Assembly: GCA_934045905.1 (NCBI GenBank)
Contig: OW203773.1
Location: 22,679,246 to 22,743,245 of the forward strand
Length of the DNA stretch: 64,000 nt
From: Leuctra nigra
Taxonomy: Eukaryota > Arthropoda > Insecta > Plecoptera > Leuctridae
Reading direction: 5' to 3'
Part shown: positions 47,201 to 58,291 of the stretch, in pieces
Layout: every line of letters starts with the position of its first letter
How positions within the stretch are numbered: position 1 is the stretch's first letter
Position numbers and translations under genes: made by a program
The notes under the pieces: model-generated
What the model was told of the DNA's origin: nothing
What the model saw: the letters and a program-made list of their open reading frames with translations, nothing else
The model's database searches: none

Positions 47201-50151
47201 CATCATCTTCCTAACTTCGCTCTGCTCCACGTCATGTAACAATAAAATTTCCCATATTTTATGTATCTGTTATATTCGCAAGAATCTATAAAATAACTGT
47301 ATTCGGCCCAAAGTTTGTTTTGCTAACAGCTACATGCATTATTATTGAAATAGAATCTTTTTCGTAAAGTACTATTATTTTGTAATTTATTTTTCATAAT
47401 TGCCGATTAGGACATCAATATAACGCTGTTTTTCACAACTTTTTTAACATTTTATTTGCGTACCGATTTCTTAAATCCTAGTTTCATATTAGAGGTATAA
47501 TACAAGACAAAAAAAACATTAAGGTTCGAGTTATAGGTACAGAAAGCATAAAAAATTAGTTATAAAAATAACGGGTCAAGTCAGAGTGAAAAACTGACTT
47601 GGTACCTAAAACTGAGGAATCATTCCAGTCACCTGACATAAAAAATACTAATTAAAAATAAAATATGTAACTTTTGATATCATTTTGATCATAAAACTGT
47701 GCAGAAAATTAATAGTTACAATTTAAAAATAGTATTATTTTATATGTCTCAACAACATGACGAAAAATATTACAGAATTCCATTCCAAAAGTGTGAAAAG
47801 CTGTCAATTTTCTATCAGCATTTTAATATTTATTTTCAACTGAATAATATATTATATTTTATTTCAGATTAGGATTACTGCTTATGAACAGATGCCTAAT
47901 GGACGCTACAGTTTGATTCCATTGCCGCTTGTCAAATCAAACTTCTGCGCTTATGTTTTGAATGATCGTCTTGGCTTTTATAGAAACATACAAGATTCCA
48001 GCAATTATCCAGACAAGTGCCCATTTAAAAAAGTAATCGCCATTGTCTACATTCTTCGTATGTAAATCTAAGATCCCGATAACTTTCTTTGGAGCTAGTG
48101 GTTATGAAGACAAATAGGGTTGGGCGAACGGCATATTTTTGAACCGAACCGAATCTCAAACCGAACTTTAAATATTTTATCGACCCTCCAAGCTGAACCG
48201 AAACTTTGGTTCTTTTTACCTGAAGTTACTTTAAAACTCACACTAAAAATATCATCAAACATTGTTTGGCATACTTTGTATTTAATATTTTGTTTCACAT
48301 ACATACATTAGGGGGAGAAGGGGGCGATTATGTTATCCGACAGATTGCTGATGTGTAGCGTTTAATGAGGGATTTATTTTTTATTAATTAATTAATTTAT
48401 TATTTATTTGTTAGCTCAGAAGCCATTAGTATACACATACAATATTATAACTCTTATACACTACGTTTCCTTAACCGTTTCCTTATCCATAGGGATGCCC
48501 AAGTGGATTTTCCGAAAAAAAATCTGTTGAAATTTACAATTTGTATTATTTTCTTTTACATTTCAACTATATTTGTATGTAAAAGTTTCATCAAATGTCT
48601 TGTAACTTGCATCTCTCGACTTATGTTGATTTTTTTTATATGATGTCTTCAGAATATGAGGAAATTTTAACATAAGATGTAGGAAAATTATTTGGAATTT
48701 GGCGACTAACTTTTAAAAACGTACGGGTAGGTGTTAATATAAAAATCTTAATATTATATACCTTAATGTCCAATACACAAATAAAAAGTTTAAGGAAAAA
48801 ATCTACCATGTGTCTATCAGTACATCATGATAGTACATCATGACTACGTATCATGTAGTCATGTGGAAAATAGTTTAAATCTAATATTTACTAGGAAAAT
48901 TACTGTGCGTTTTCGAACTACCCATGTTAAAGATAGGGCTAACTGAAATTTATAAAGTGATATATCTTGGAAATTAGTAGGCTAACTCACTTTTTCTGGC
49001 GTTTATATGGTGCACAAGGAAATTTCTAATTAATAACCATATTTGTTCAGATATCTATCGGAGACATCTACTTGGGAAATAACTTCTAGAGATACACTCA
49101 TAGATTTAAGTGTAATTTGAATTTAATTTGCACAATTGTTATTTGGTGCAACTCAGTTACTCAGTTGCTACTCAGTTGCAGGCGGAGAGTAATAATTTTT
49201 AATCACTCTATAGATAATTTTCAAGAGATAAGTAGAAAAAATTCATACCTTTTTTATGAATTGTATTTTTGATAAAATGAATTCACATCATTAACTCATG
49301 ATTGCACGAAGAAAAGATAAGAAAAGTATACAAATTAAATTAAAATTATTATTAAACTCTAACAATTTCCATTATTTATTCCTTGGCGTCATTATCACAT
49401 TATCACACACTTTTGGAACGAAAAGTTGGCGGAAAATGTCAATTGGTCAATTGGTTGAGGGAGGTTCGGTTCGCGAACAACTAAAGCCGGTTCGGTTAAC
49501 CAATTTTGTTAAAATCTTTAGCAATGTGATAATGAGATAATAACTTGTAACAAAAGATTATTTCAATTTAACATTGGTTTCAGAGACATAGGAAAGTAAT
49601 TAATGTATGGCTGCGGTATTTCTCTAAAATATTGTTGTGTATATCAACGTTACCCCCATCGAAACGGTCGGCTTCTTCAGAGATCTTCTTTGCTTAGGTA
49701 CAAACCAAATAATACAAAATATATTTCACAAAATTAGATTTTTTTTAAATTCCTCCTCTTAGAAGCCAGAGCATTAGAGAATAAAGAGAAAATATTTTTT
49801 TTAAACAAGTGATGTGAAATATATGTTATTCTTTGTTTGTTCCTCTCACTGAATCACCTAAAACGGAAGCCCGAAGTTACCGACTGCCTCGTCGGCGAAC
49901 TTTGCGTTAAACAACATTGAAGAGCAAATTCCACAGAAATAAACGAATTATTATTCTCCAAACTGAACAACTAACTTTCTTATATTTAAATCTTGCAGGG
50001 TATTTACTGGATGCGAGACCTCCCTGTGAATGCAAAATTCCTTCCACCTGAGCTGCCTGGTAATAGATGGCGTTTGGATTTTGAATTAATATTTGGTGGC
50101 AAGATACAAGTGAAGGTTAGTGTATTTGTTTACATCGACCGAGATATTTAA
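44261..50151 (+). CDS. Gene 2: DUF1091-like secreted protein (196 aa, four exons)
   Basis: Exons: 44261-44371, 45137-45298, 47868-48032, 49999-50151, all phase 0 with GT/AG ends. Residues 1-25 form a signal peptide (MKRPVNLLMLLGFVTILLLT..., Cys25), then eight aspartates from a GAT repeat. Exon 2 has conserved FLWQVTRFNRTTYVLNSS with N-glycosylation sites at N70 and N77. Exon 3 has YEQMPNGRYSLIPLP and two cysteines (C118, C142) in FCAYVLNDRLGFY and SSNYPDKCPF. Exon 4 has GIYWMRDLPVN, FLPPELPGNRWRLD, and a C-terminal GGKIQVKVSVFVYIDRDI. Cys...SNxxxxCPF-K-G-x-Y...LPP-LP-x-x-R is the DUF1091 pattern, a family proposed to be lipid-binding from distant ML-domain similarity. The protein is likely extracellular; ligand unknown. 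I chose ATG 44261 because the upstream in-frame ATG (44084) precedes the putative start site and is not conserved. AATAAA lies at 50175. Confidence 0.8.
44690..44815 (-). repeat. 3' end of a non-LTR element (minus) in intron 1 of gene 2
   Basis: TTCAATTCAATTCAATTTAT reads as a (GAATT)n-type tail on the minus strand, preceded by AGACCCCATGAGGGC-like 3' UTR sequence. Typical of CR1/L2-type 3' ends; only a fragment. Confidence 0.45.
44973..44992 (+). repeat. 20-nt guanine homopolymer in intron 1 of gene 2
   Basis: Uninterrupted G run in an AT-rich intron. Exact length unreliable. Confidence 0.85.
45940..47195 (+). pseudogene. CR1/Jockey-type retrotransposon fragment in intron 2 of gene 2
   Basis: A 5'-truncated element starting at the RT palm: PQGSVLGLLLFLIYINDI, then the catalytic LFADDTVIY, and YKYLGVVLDKELNWKYH. 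A frameshift near 46330 moves the thumb region to another frame (AYMTLIRPIAEYAAAVWDPY, then ...ARLDKAKYSFVNRTIKEWN) ending at 46904. The 3' UTR ends AAATAAACAATCTGATTCTG, a CR1-like tail. Gene 1's intron lacks it, so it arrived after the duplication. GC content and codon use differ from the intron. Confidence 0.8.
48115..49998 (+). other. Intron 3 of gene 2, with a repeat
   Basis: 48113-48200 (TAGGGTTGGGCGAACGGC...CCGAACCGAA) and 49455-49500 (GGTTCGGTTCGCGAACAA...CCGGTTCGGTTAACC) look like opposite ends of a hAT-type element, but I could not define a duplication. No gene inside. Confidence 0.35.
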
Positions 50152-50174
50152 ATCCGAAATGTCTGTATGAAATG

Positions 50175-50180
50175 AATAAA
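50175..50180 (+). terminator. Polyadenylation signal of gene 2
   Basis: AATAAA 24 bp after the stop codon, at the same place as in gene 3. Confidence 0.65.
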
Positions 50181-50224
50181 TACAGACTTATACCTACTGA
50201 GAGAATATGTCACCAAGTCATTTA

Positions 50225-50310
50225 AATCTTCTTGATCCAGCTCCTGAGACGCTCAGATGTACAGTCAGTCCTAATCATTGCATCAATAGGCAAAGCTATA
50301 GATGAAATCA
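50225..50310 (+). repeat. 3' flank block shared with gene 3
   Basis: TTCTTGATCCAGCTCCTGAG, TGTACAGTCAGTCCTAATCA and TGCATCAAT..GCAAAGCTAT match 58650-58765 downstream of gene 3. It shows that the duplicated unit includes downstream sequence. Confidence 0.7.
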
Positions 50311-50958
50311 TTTACAGAATTGCATTAAAATGTCAAAACTGTAATAAAATTGTTGCTACCTACAAACAATACTCATAGGACATTTAAATATTTTTTGACT
50401 AACGATTTTATTTAATTTAAAATAGACTAACAGTAAGCAAACCCCAAATACACATTGACTAGGAAATTCGTCTGGCGTCCTGACCTTCTAATTGTCATGT
50501 TAATCTTGTCGAAGCATAGCTAATTTAACTAGGTTTCAGTTATAAATGTTACTTCCTGATTAGTCTATATGAATAACGTACCTAATTTACTAAATATACC
50601 TATACCTTGGTTGACAGAAACAACCTATACGACTGAGCAAACGGAACAGCTGATCGCCTAGTACCAAGGGTAGTAACAGTAACAGGATATTTATCCTCCA
50701 GAAACAGGCCATTCGGATCTTAGCTGGGATTTCACGTCGGCAGTCCGCCAAGCCACACTTCCCAAAGCTACGAATCCTAACCCTGACAGGTACCCTAATA
50801 CAAATTGCGAGCACATTTGTCCGGTCCCACCCTCAGCTATTCCCTCTCAACTTCTCTGTTCACGAACACTCTACCAGAGGCAAGAACTCCATCCGAATCC
50901 CAACGCACACGCGAGCTTCATTCACCAGCAGCCCCTACTACACCTGTATGCTTATATA

Positions 50959-52361
50959 CTAGGAAAACGCTCAGTGTAACGCGTTGATGAGCGAGCACAG
51001 AACATGCAACATCCCCATAGTAACGATGCACGACACGGCACAAGACGATTTTCACTGCAATTTTTCAATCTCCATAATTTGAAATATTGCAGAGAAAAAT
51101 ACAATTATTTCGTGAAGTCTTACCTACATACCTTCTCCAGAAATCTCTTGTGACATCCCATACAAAAACTCGTAAAATTACATTTAATACTTGACTGATT
51201 GGGCATACAATATGTAAAATTTAATATTAAGTTGGTCTTGATCACCACATGGGCGCCCGCAGGATTTCTTCCAGGTGGGGGCAGGTCAAGGAAAACAATA
51301 TTTCACGGGTTTAAGGGGGTGTGGGGGGCGTGCCCCCCACCCTGCCCCGCAGGGTGTTTTTTGGTTTTTGGACACTTTGAAATCAATTTTGAGACGTTTT
51401 GAGGTGTATTTTGTTGAAATATTCAATATTTTTTAAATATTGCACTTTGGGGTGGTGGGGGACATGTTCAAAACTGCCCCGCAGGGCATTGTTTTGATTT
51501 ATTACAATGTGAAATCAATTTTATTTTAGTTCTTTTGGTTATTAAATGATACTATACGTTAAACCCCATACAATTTTTATGATTTCCTGACATCCAGGGG
51601 GGGATGCGGGCGCCCCCCTGCGGGCGCCCATGGATCACCATGAAAAATTTGAACTTAATGTGAACATTTTTATTGTCGACCAATCAGAAGACATTATTTA
51701 AACTTATACCAATTAGAGGATTTGGCCTTCGTACTGCATCCGATTTTATGCGCTAGCTCAAAAATGCTTTCATTTTACTGTACATTGTGGATAGCTTGGC
51801 TGCTCTACAGGCCTTGCCTTGGAACAGAAGCTTAAAGAAGGCAGGGATGACAATTTAGTATAAATTTTTCAAGATTATGGAATAAAATGACCTTAAAATG
51901 GCAAAACTTTTGAAAATAACGACAGATTAGATTGAAAATTGGCAAAAATACCTAAAATGTTGGTATCAATGACCACGCGAAGTTTTAAGTTGATCGGTCA
52001 ATCTGTTCTAGTTTAAATGTCAAAAATCACATGAAAAATGGTTTTAAATTTGAACCAATAGGAGGATTTGGCTGAAACTTTTTATGATTGGGTACAATGT
52101 TGGTTGCAATGTTTTTGCTAAATTTCAAATTGATCAAAGCAACCAATCAAAAGATAATTTTTTTTAAATTTGAACCAATCAGGGGAGCCCGTTTAAAAAC
52201 GATCCCAGGTACCGCATAGAGTACGTTAGTATGTGTACAAAATTTCAGATCGATTGCTTGAGCGGTTTGACCTGGGCTGTGACCACAAAAAAAATATACA
52301 AACAAACACACAGAGAAAGTGCCATAAGAGTACCGTGGAGACGCTCGCTTCGCTCGCTCAA
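50959..52361 (-). mobile_element. Helitron-like element (minus orientation) inserted in an RT frame
   Basis: In element orientation the 3' end (plus 50959) reads ...TGAGCGTTTTCCTAG with the hairpin just upstream, followed by host T. The 5' end (plus 52361) starts TTGAGCGAGCGAAGCGAGCG, preceded by host A. Insertion between A and T with no duplication is the Helitron signature. The CTAG end fits, but the 5' end is not the classical TC, so a Helentron/Helitron2-type relative is possible. It contains a nested hAT-like element. No Rep/helicase frame. Confidence 0.7.
51248..51632. mobile_element. hAT-like MITE nested in the Helitron-like element
   Basis: Termini CATGGGCGCCCGCAGG and CCTGCGGGCGCCCATG, with GATCACCA duplicated at 51240-51247 and 51633-51640. 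385 bp, no ORF. A perfect 16-bp TIR and perfect duplication suggest a recent insertion. Confidence 0.9.
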
Positions 52362-52731
52362 TAATCAATTACCTCGTCGTATCACTGAATCTACGTCCTT
52401 TTCTATATTCATTACAAGTCTCAAAACTTTTCTCCTACAGAATCCGTTTTATAGCCTTAGTGAATATCTTGAAGGTGATTTCAAACACTAAACTGATTCT
52501 GTCTATTTTTAAATTTAAATCCAATTTTTAATTGCTGACTTTGTGAACATTATTGTGTGTGAACATTACACTTGTGACTTTATTTATCGACAATGCTATT
52601 TTATTATTTGGCAGACTATAGTGTTCATTGTATTTTTACATGTTATTTATTTGTGTTTTGTATTTACAATATGTATACCTATTTAATTGACGATGCTCTA
52701 TACAAATACCCTATATATGTCTTTTGAGATT

Positions 52732-52764
52732 AATAAAAATACAATACAATACAATACAATACAA
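52732..52764 (+). repeat. (ATACA)n tail of the CR1/Rex-type fragment
   Basis: About five units ending the 3' UTR that follows the stop at 52491; a typical CR1-type microsatellite tail. Confidence 0.75.
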
Positions 52765-52809
52765 GGGTGGACGCGAGGGCACGCAAGTGATGGCGGGAAA
52801 CCTTTAAGG

Positions 52810-53170
52810 TGGTTGCAAGCGCTCGGCCGTTTTAGCAAATTGAGAGAGATAAATTGTTTCTTAAGTGGGTCTTTGATAGGATGTTCACATGATCAGTCTT
52901 AATGTATATTCGCACTTTCTCAATTTTGCTTCGTGCCTTGTTAAATAGGCGCCGGTAATTAAAAAAAAAAAACGCGCAACACTATTCCTATACGATTGGA
53001 AACCAAACCTGTTTACCAATTGATCTCAAATTTCAATAATGATTAGATGAAAGAAAAACTTAGGGTTAGTACTTAGCATATTTAAAAAAAAAATATACAG
53101 CACCCAGAGAGACAAGAAAATAGAAACATTTTCACCAAAAACCAACTAATTATTACTAATTAACAAAGCA
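52810..53170 (+). repeat. Interspersed repeat copy (family of 31700-32120)
   Basis: Shares GATAGGATGTTCACATGATC, TTTTGCTTCGTGCCTTGT, ATAGGCGCCGGTAATTA and CTTAGGGTTAG with 31700-32120. Starts right after the (ATACA)n tail and a short GC-rich linker. Confidence 0.7.
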
Positions 53171-53399
53171 ATTTTTTTTAAATGTACCCAGTAAACCCTA
53201 AGTACGTATTTAATCTAATTTAATTTATTTGTTATTCATTTCAGCTTTGCTAAATCTCCATAGCTGGTGGCCGAAGATACATATTATTGATACACTACAC
53301 ATATAATTATAATTACTTCCATTATTAGGTATAGACATAATATGATATATTCCATATTACAAGCCTCATGTTTGTTCAGATAAAATTTGTCAACCAGTT

Positions 53400-53912
53400 G
53401 GTTGACACATGTTTAACATGATTCAAATTTTAAATCGAATCGTCCAACCATTTTGTCTCCAAGACCAATCGTATCCAAAAAAAAGTGGCTGCGACAAGCG
53501 GCAAAATCGCTCGCGCTTGCAAAGTGTCACAATTTCCTGGTAGATATTCGACAAATATTTCCAAGCACACACAAAATGTCCATAATTATGTCAATATCTT
53601 TTGAAGGTAACGAGAGATTAGTCTGAAAATTCACGAAAACACCTAAAATGTTGGTCATCAATGATGACAATGCAAAATTTGAAATAAATCCGTCAAAAGG
53701 TTTCAGTTTTAATTTATACAAAAATCTGTTCAAAAACATGACACAAGACCGCTCCCATGATATTAGTGGGGATGCAAAATTGTAGGTCAATTGGTTGAAC
53801 GGTTTGATCTGGGAGTGCAGGCAAAAACTCAAACCGACTGATAAAAATAAACAACGGAGAAAGAGCCATAAGAATAACGTGGTGGACTCGCTAAGCTCGA
53901 TTAAAAATACAA
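53400..53912 (-). repeat. Helitron-like copy, 5' part (minus orientation)
   Basis: Body phrases CTAAAATGTTGG.CATCAATGA, CAATTGGTTGAACGGTTTGA and GAAAGAGCCATAAGAATAAC, then a diverged 5' end GACTCGCTAAGCTCGATTAA. The CTAG end is missing. Confidence 0.6.
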
Positions 53913-54059
53913 CAACACCTTAATTACCTACAAATATGCAAGTAGCTCATCTGTGCATTCATTTAAAAAAAATGTACGAGTAGAGTATCAACTCCGAATG
54001 GATTCCACTTTCAGCATGCAATGGTAGCATGCTGGATGAATGAAATGTTAACAATAGTT

Positions 54060-54224
54060 TTTATATTCGTCTACTGAATCAAATGAAATCAACTATCCCC
54101 CGCAAATACATTTAATCATAATTGTCATCCTCCTGGAATTCAAAGCACCTACGAGGTTACTACGGAAGTGTATTGATATTCTAAGAATCACAGGATGTTC
54201 TTCTATCAAGCAGCTTGCAATCTT
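54060..54224 (+). repeat. Distal 5' flank duplicated upstream of genes 3 and 4
   Basis: CGTCTACTGAATCAAATGAA, the CCT.CTGGAATTCAAAGCACCTACGAGG block and the CTTCTATCA-CAGC phrase match 60345-60500, and more weakly 59580-59690. The duplicated unit therefore reaches more than 300 bp upstream of the start codon. Confidence 0.7.
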
Positions 54225-54390
54225 GGGACATAATAATATTTCTTTTCATTCTCGTCGCATTTACATCAGTGGAGAATCAAGATAATGCCCTAAGGTTAAA
54301 GATGGCATCAGTTCCGGTGGTTGAGTCCTTGTTAAATATATCGGTTCAGGTTTCATCTATGTTTTATTCTCTGCAGTGTTGAAGTTGAAG
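54225..54390 (+). promoter_or_regulatory. Gene 3 promoter/5' leader (conserved block)
   Basis: Same order as gene 2: ACATAATAATATTT, TCAGT at 54266-54270, uORF ATG CCC TAA at 54285-54293, then TTCCGGTGGTTGAGTCC. The reading frame across the leader differs from gene 2 by indels, which supports it being untranslated. Confidence 0.6.
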
Positions 54391-57300
54391 ATGAAGCGAC
54401 CTGTGGATCTGTTGATGTTGTTGGGTTTTGTTGCCATCACCTTGTTGTTTTCAAGCGTCAAATGTGACGATGATGATGATGATGATGATGATGATGTAGA
54501 AACTGGAGGGGTAAGTATTTATATCAATTGCAAGAACCAGCTATAGCAGAACACAAAATACCTCTGTTTGGGAGATCATATGCGACAGAACCATAAAAGA
54601 TAAAAAGCTGAAACTTTTGTACTATAGAATACACATATAAACATTTGTGTGATATTTTTTTTTTGAGATAAGAATAGGTTACATACATTTGATTTAAGAT
54701 GTGACAATCAGTTTATAACAGAGTTATAAAACTTGAACGCACAGGAAACAAAATTAAAATAGGCATGGCCACTAATTTCTGAAACACAGATTCAGAAATC
54801 TATATTACAACTCGTTTTCGCATAGTCTACAAAGAAGATGGTGGACCGAACAACATATATTCACCTAATTATTTCTCAGATGAAAAATATTTTCAAATAT
54901 GATTGGCAAGTTAGGTTTACAAATTTTACACTTTACACATTTTTCGTTTTACTCTTTTGATGTATTTTTTCAAAGAGGTTGGCCTTCGCTCACAAGTGTT
55001 GTGATTAATTTAATTTTTATCTAGATAACGATTAAAATAAGGTGCCAAAAATACATCTAGATAAGATAATATATACATATCTAAGAAATCATCTAGATAA
55101 TAGATAAAGATAAAAAATAATTATCTAGGTAATTGTAATAGAAAATAGATAATTATTTACCACTGATCCCTAGTTATTTTTGTTCCTAAATTTGGAACTC
55201 GAGATTTTAAAAAATCGGGCCGTCCAAACAAGCCAACTAATGCGAACAAACTGAGATAATTTTATCTAGATAAGTCACAAACTGCCACTCACAAAACAAC
55301 TTTCACACACAAAAAAACACGTTTTTACATTCGTTCGTATATTAATTTGGTTATCAATTTTCTTTCAGAGAAACTATGTTCTTAAACTGGAAAAGTCAGA
55401 GATTGATACAAAGTTTACAAACAATGGAGTTTTGAAAGTACATCTTTGGCAGGTGACGAGATACAACAGGACGGCGTACGTTCTGAATTCTTCTCTTGAG
55501 CTTTTGGTTGATTATCCAGAAGATGCCGTGGTAAATATGTTCATTTGGTATAAGTAAGACAATTTAGAGGATCCAAGCTCACAATTATTTTATATAAAAT
55601 ATTTTTACACATATTATATTATAATTATTAATATACACTCTGGATACATTGATTACATATAGAAATGTCCGTTCAGCATATATTATGCGAATGTGATAAA
55701 TATTATTAAAAGCGTAGGAGTCTGAATATGTCAGGGGATATCGCAAAGATTCTTGATGACAACTCCAATAACATCGATAAAGTAATCAGATTTCTAAAGG
55801 AAACTAATCTCTATGACGAAATTAAGAAGAAAATTAAAATTTTAAGAGTTTACATTAAAAATATAAAATAAAATATTTTGAATTTAAATTTTTGAGAAAT
55901 AAATTGAAAAAATTACGCTAATAACTAAGTTGTTAAGCTCCACAAAAAATAACATATAGTAAAACATACAGATAAAAAAGTAGCTGGATACTATTGATTG
56001 TATTTTTTTCCCCGTTTTTCACTAAAAATATAAACTTAAAACTTCATCATTATTAAAGTGCTGCAAGTGCACGAGTGATTTTCCGCTTTTTGCAGACACT
56101 TTTTTATACGATTGGAGACGAAAAGGTTTGTTGACGAAATGAATTGAATGGTTTAATCATGATAAGGTAAATTACAATTAGAGTTACCACTTGAGTTATT
56201 TTAAATTTTTGGCTTAAGTTGATTTGTGGAGAAAATTATCTATTTAATTTTCTCCTTGGGTGCCGTAAGGAAATAATTTGTAAATGTGCCAAGAATCAAC
56301 CCTAAATTCATCCTTGAAAAACACACTTGTAAAGTTTGAGATCAATTGGTGCACGGGTTTGGTCTCCAATCGTATAGGAAATTTCATAGTTTATAAAGTC
56401 AGTATTAATAATACTGACACCTAAATGTACGAATATTTAAGTGCTACTAATATACAATCAGACCGATCATGTGAACATCCTATCAAAGTTACACCCACTT
56501 ATGAAACATTTTTTCTCTCAAATTGCTACAAACAGTAGCGCTTGTATCAGCTCCTCAACTGAATTATTAAAATACCTGGCCTGTTTCAGGTAAAGATTAC
56601 TGGTTATGAACAAATGCCCAACGGCCGCTACAGTTTGATACCAATTCCGATGGTCAACTCCAGATTGTGTGAATTCGTTGAGAATGATAAGTTGGGCTTT
56701 TATAAAAACGTTCAGGAATCCAGCAACTATCCACAAAAATGCCCATTTAAAACGGTAATATCAACTGTCCATATTCTTCGTATACTTTTTCTAAGGTGTT
56801 AGCGTTGCTGAATACTAGGTATTGTTTTGTATTTAATGTATTTATTGTTAGCTTTCTTAAGCCATTTTCTTTACACAAAGTACATAGAAGTTACAAATAT
56901 AATAATATCTCATCTCACTGACAAATATCTTGCAATTGAAAGTACACAATTGAGTAAAATCATCTCAGGTGTTTGTGGAGAACACTCAATCGTGATCATT
57001 TTGTTAACACATGCCATCGGAAGTCCAACGTCTGTTGCAATAGTTTTAAGAAACTATCTCATAATAAAATCTCATGCTATATTGTTATTCACAAAGAAAA
57101 CATTTTTTTTTAATAACTTAAAGTTTATTTTTTCATATTCAAGGGTCTTTTCCATCTAGCGCTATCGGGCAATATTAATTATCGCTGTATTTCACTGATC
57201 TAGTAATTTTGTCACGTGCAATTATTTTTTAATATTATAGTTACCTAAAACAGACCTAATTACAAAATAAGGTATTATATAATAATCCATAATACAATAT

Positions 57301-58262
57301 TATATAATATATATGCATGTTTTAAATGTCTAAAACTCCTCTTGAAAACAGAATGAAAAATTAGGTAGTGGCGTTTTCTTACCTAAATATAACTCGCACA
57401 AGTTAAAATGTTAATCATATTCCAAAATATCTTGATTTACCGGGTTGTCCCATACCTTAGCTAAATAATAAAAACAAATATAATTGTATATGCACGTCAC
57501 TGTTATGATTATGGTTCCATATAACAGCTCGGGGCAAAATATTTATTAAATGAAAACCCGTACTTGAGATGTAACGACTTTGGTTAGTGTGATTAAATAT
57601 TTGATTTAATTTCCTTTGATGTATTGAACAATCATTATTGTAATACTTAATAGTTTTGTAGTCTCGAACATTCAAAATTTCTTCAATTTATTTTGCTTAG
57701 AAAGTATTGTTCGTTTATCAAAGAAAATTCAAAGTCTTGCTCTGAGTATTTTACCCTGAATGTAGGACGTAGAAAATCAAAAGATTTGTTTTGTTGGAAA
57801 AAGAAAAAAATTGCAATTGAAAATATCATGTTAATTAGCCACGAAAGAAAATATACCATATTATCCATTTTTATTCCGGCAAAATTAATATTACTACTGT
57901 TCTATAAATTACATTTTTAAAATATTATTCACAAATTACCGGTAGGTAATATATGTATTTTTAATCACGTACACAATTAATTCGTGTGTACATATCTTGT
58001 GAGCCGATATTATATTTTCAACAAAATATTTCCTTTCTGAATGCAATTTTAGGCCAAGCACCCCTCAATATCTATATTCTCAAATGCTAACTTTTATATC
58101 TTTCTGCAGGGTATTTACATCATACGAGACTTTCCAGTGAACACAAAGTACCTTCCACCAGAGCTGCCTGGCAACAGATGGCGTTTAGATATAACATTAC
58201 ATTTCGGAGGAAAGATCCAAGTAAAGTTAAACTTATATTTCTACATTGACCGAGATATTTAA
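54391..58262 (+). CDS. Gene 3: DUF1091-like secreted protein (199 aa, four exons)
   Basis: Exons: 54391-54510, 55369-55530, 56590-56754, 58110-58262, all phase 0, lengths of exons 2-4 identical to gene 2. Signal peptide MKRPVDLLMLLGFVAITLLF..., Cys25, then ten aspartates (GAC plus nine GAT). Exon 2 keeps LWQVTRYNRTAYVLNSSLEL. Exon 3 keeps YEQMPNGRYSLIPIP and the two cysteines in LCEFVENDKLGFY and NYPQKCPF. Exon 4 keeps FLPPELPGNRWRLD as YLPPELPGNRWRLD and ends FYIDRDI. No disrupting change is seen. Intron 2 holds a retrotransposon tail and another repeat ending about 60 bp before exon 3; splice sites are undamaged. Secreted, putative lipid-binding by family analogy only. Confidence 0.8.
54995..55280. 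mobile_element. ATCTAGATAA-rich element in intron 1 of gene 3
   Basis: Relative of 11690-12205 with TTTATCTAGATAACG near the left end and TTTATCTAGATAAGTCACAA near the right, i.e. loose TIRs. Flanking CTCACA occurs on both sides (possible partial target duplication). Ends about 90 bp before exon 2. Confidence 0.5.
55665..55960 (+). pseudogene. I-clade-like retrotransposon, copy 3 (3' tail only)
   Basis: Matches 5974-6250: TTCAGCATATATTATGCGAA, then the protein C-terminus with a stop gained early (AATATTATTAAAAG region), the 3' UTR, and the diverged hairpin ending CTCCACAAAAAAT. About 300 bp, more diverged than copies 1 and 2. In intron 2 of gene 3. Confidence 0.8.
56090..56530 (-). repeat. 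Interspersed repeat (family of 31700-32120), inverted, near exon 3 of gene 3
   Basis: Reverse complement of the 52810-53170 family (GATCATGTGAACATCCTATC at 56466, TTTGAGATCAATTGGT at 56336). Its edge is about 60 bp from the exon 3 acceptor. Confidence 0.65.
56830..58109 (+). other. Intron 3 of gene 3, no further gene
   Basis: AT-rich. Frames such as 56827-57159 and 57693-57920 show no domain and are not shared with gene 2's intron. Confidence 0.5.
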
Positions 58263-58285
58263 ATATAAAATCTCCGTATGAAATT

Positions 58286-58291
58286 AATAAA
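58286..58291 (+). terminator. Polyadenylation signal of gene 3
   Basis: AATAAA 24 bp after the stop, as in gene 2. Confidence 0.65.

Larger units (their letters stand above)
50680..52491 (+). pseudogene. CR1/Rex-type RT C-terminal region, interrupted by a Helitron-like element
   Basis: 50680-50958 is open and encodes FILQKQAIRILAGISRR, then LRILTLTGTLIQIASTF, VHEHSTRGKNSIRIP and SSPYYTCMLIY, the conserved C-terminal region of CR1/Rex-like proteins. The same frame resumes at 52362 (NQLPRRITESTSFS...FLLQNPFYSLSEYL) and stops at 52489-52491. The 3' UTR ends in an (ATACA)n tail at 52732-52764. The two halves join in frame if 50959-52361 is removed. Confidence 0.75.
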
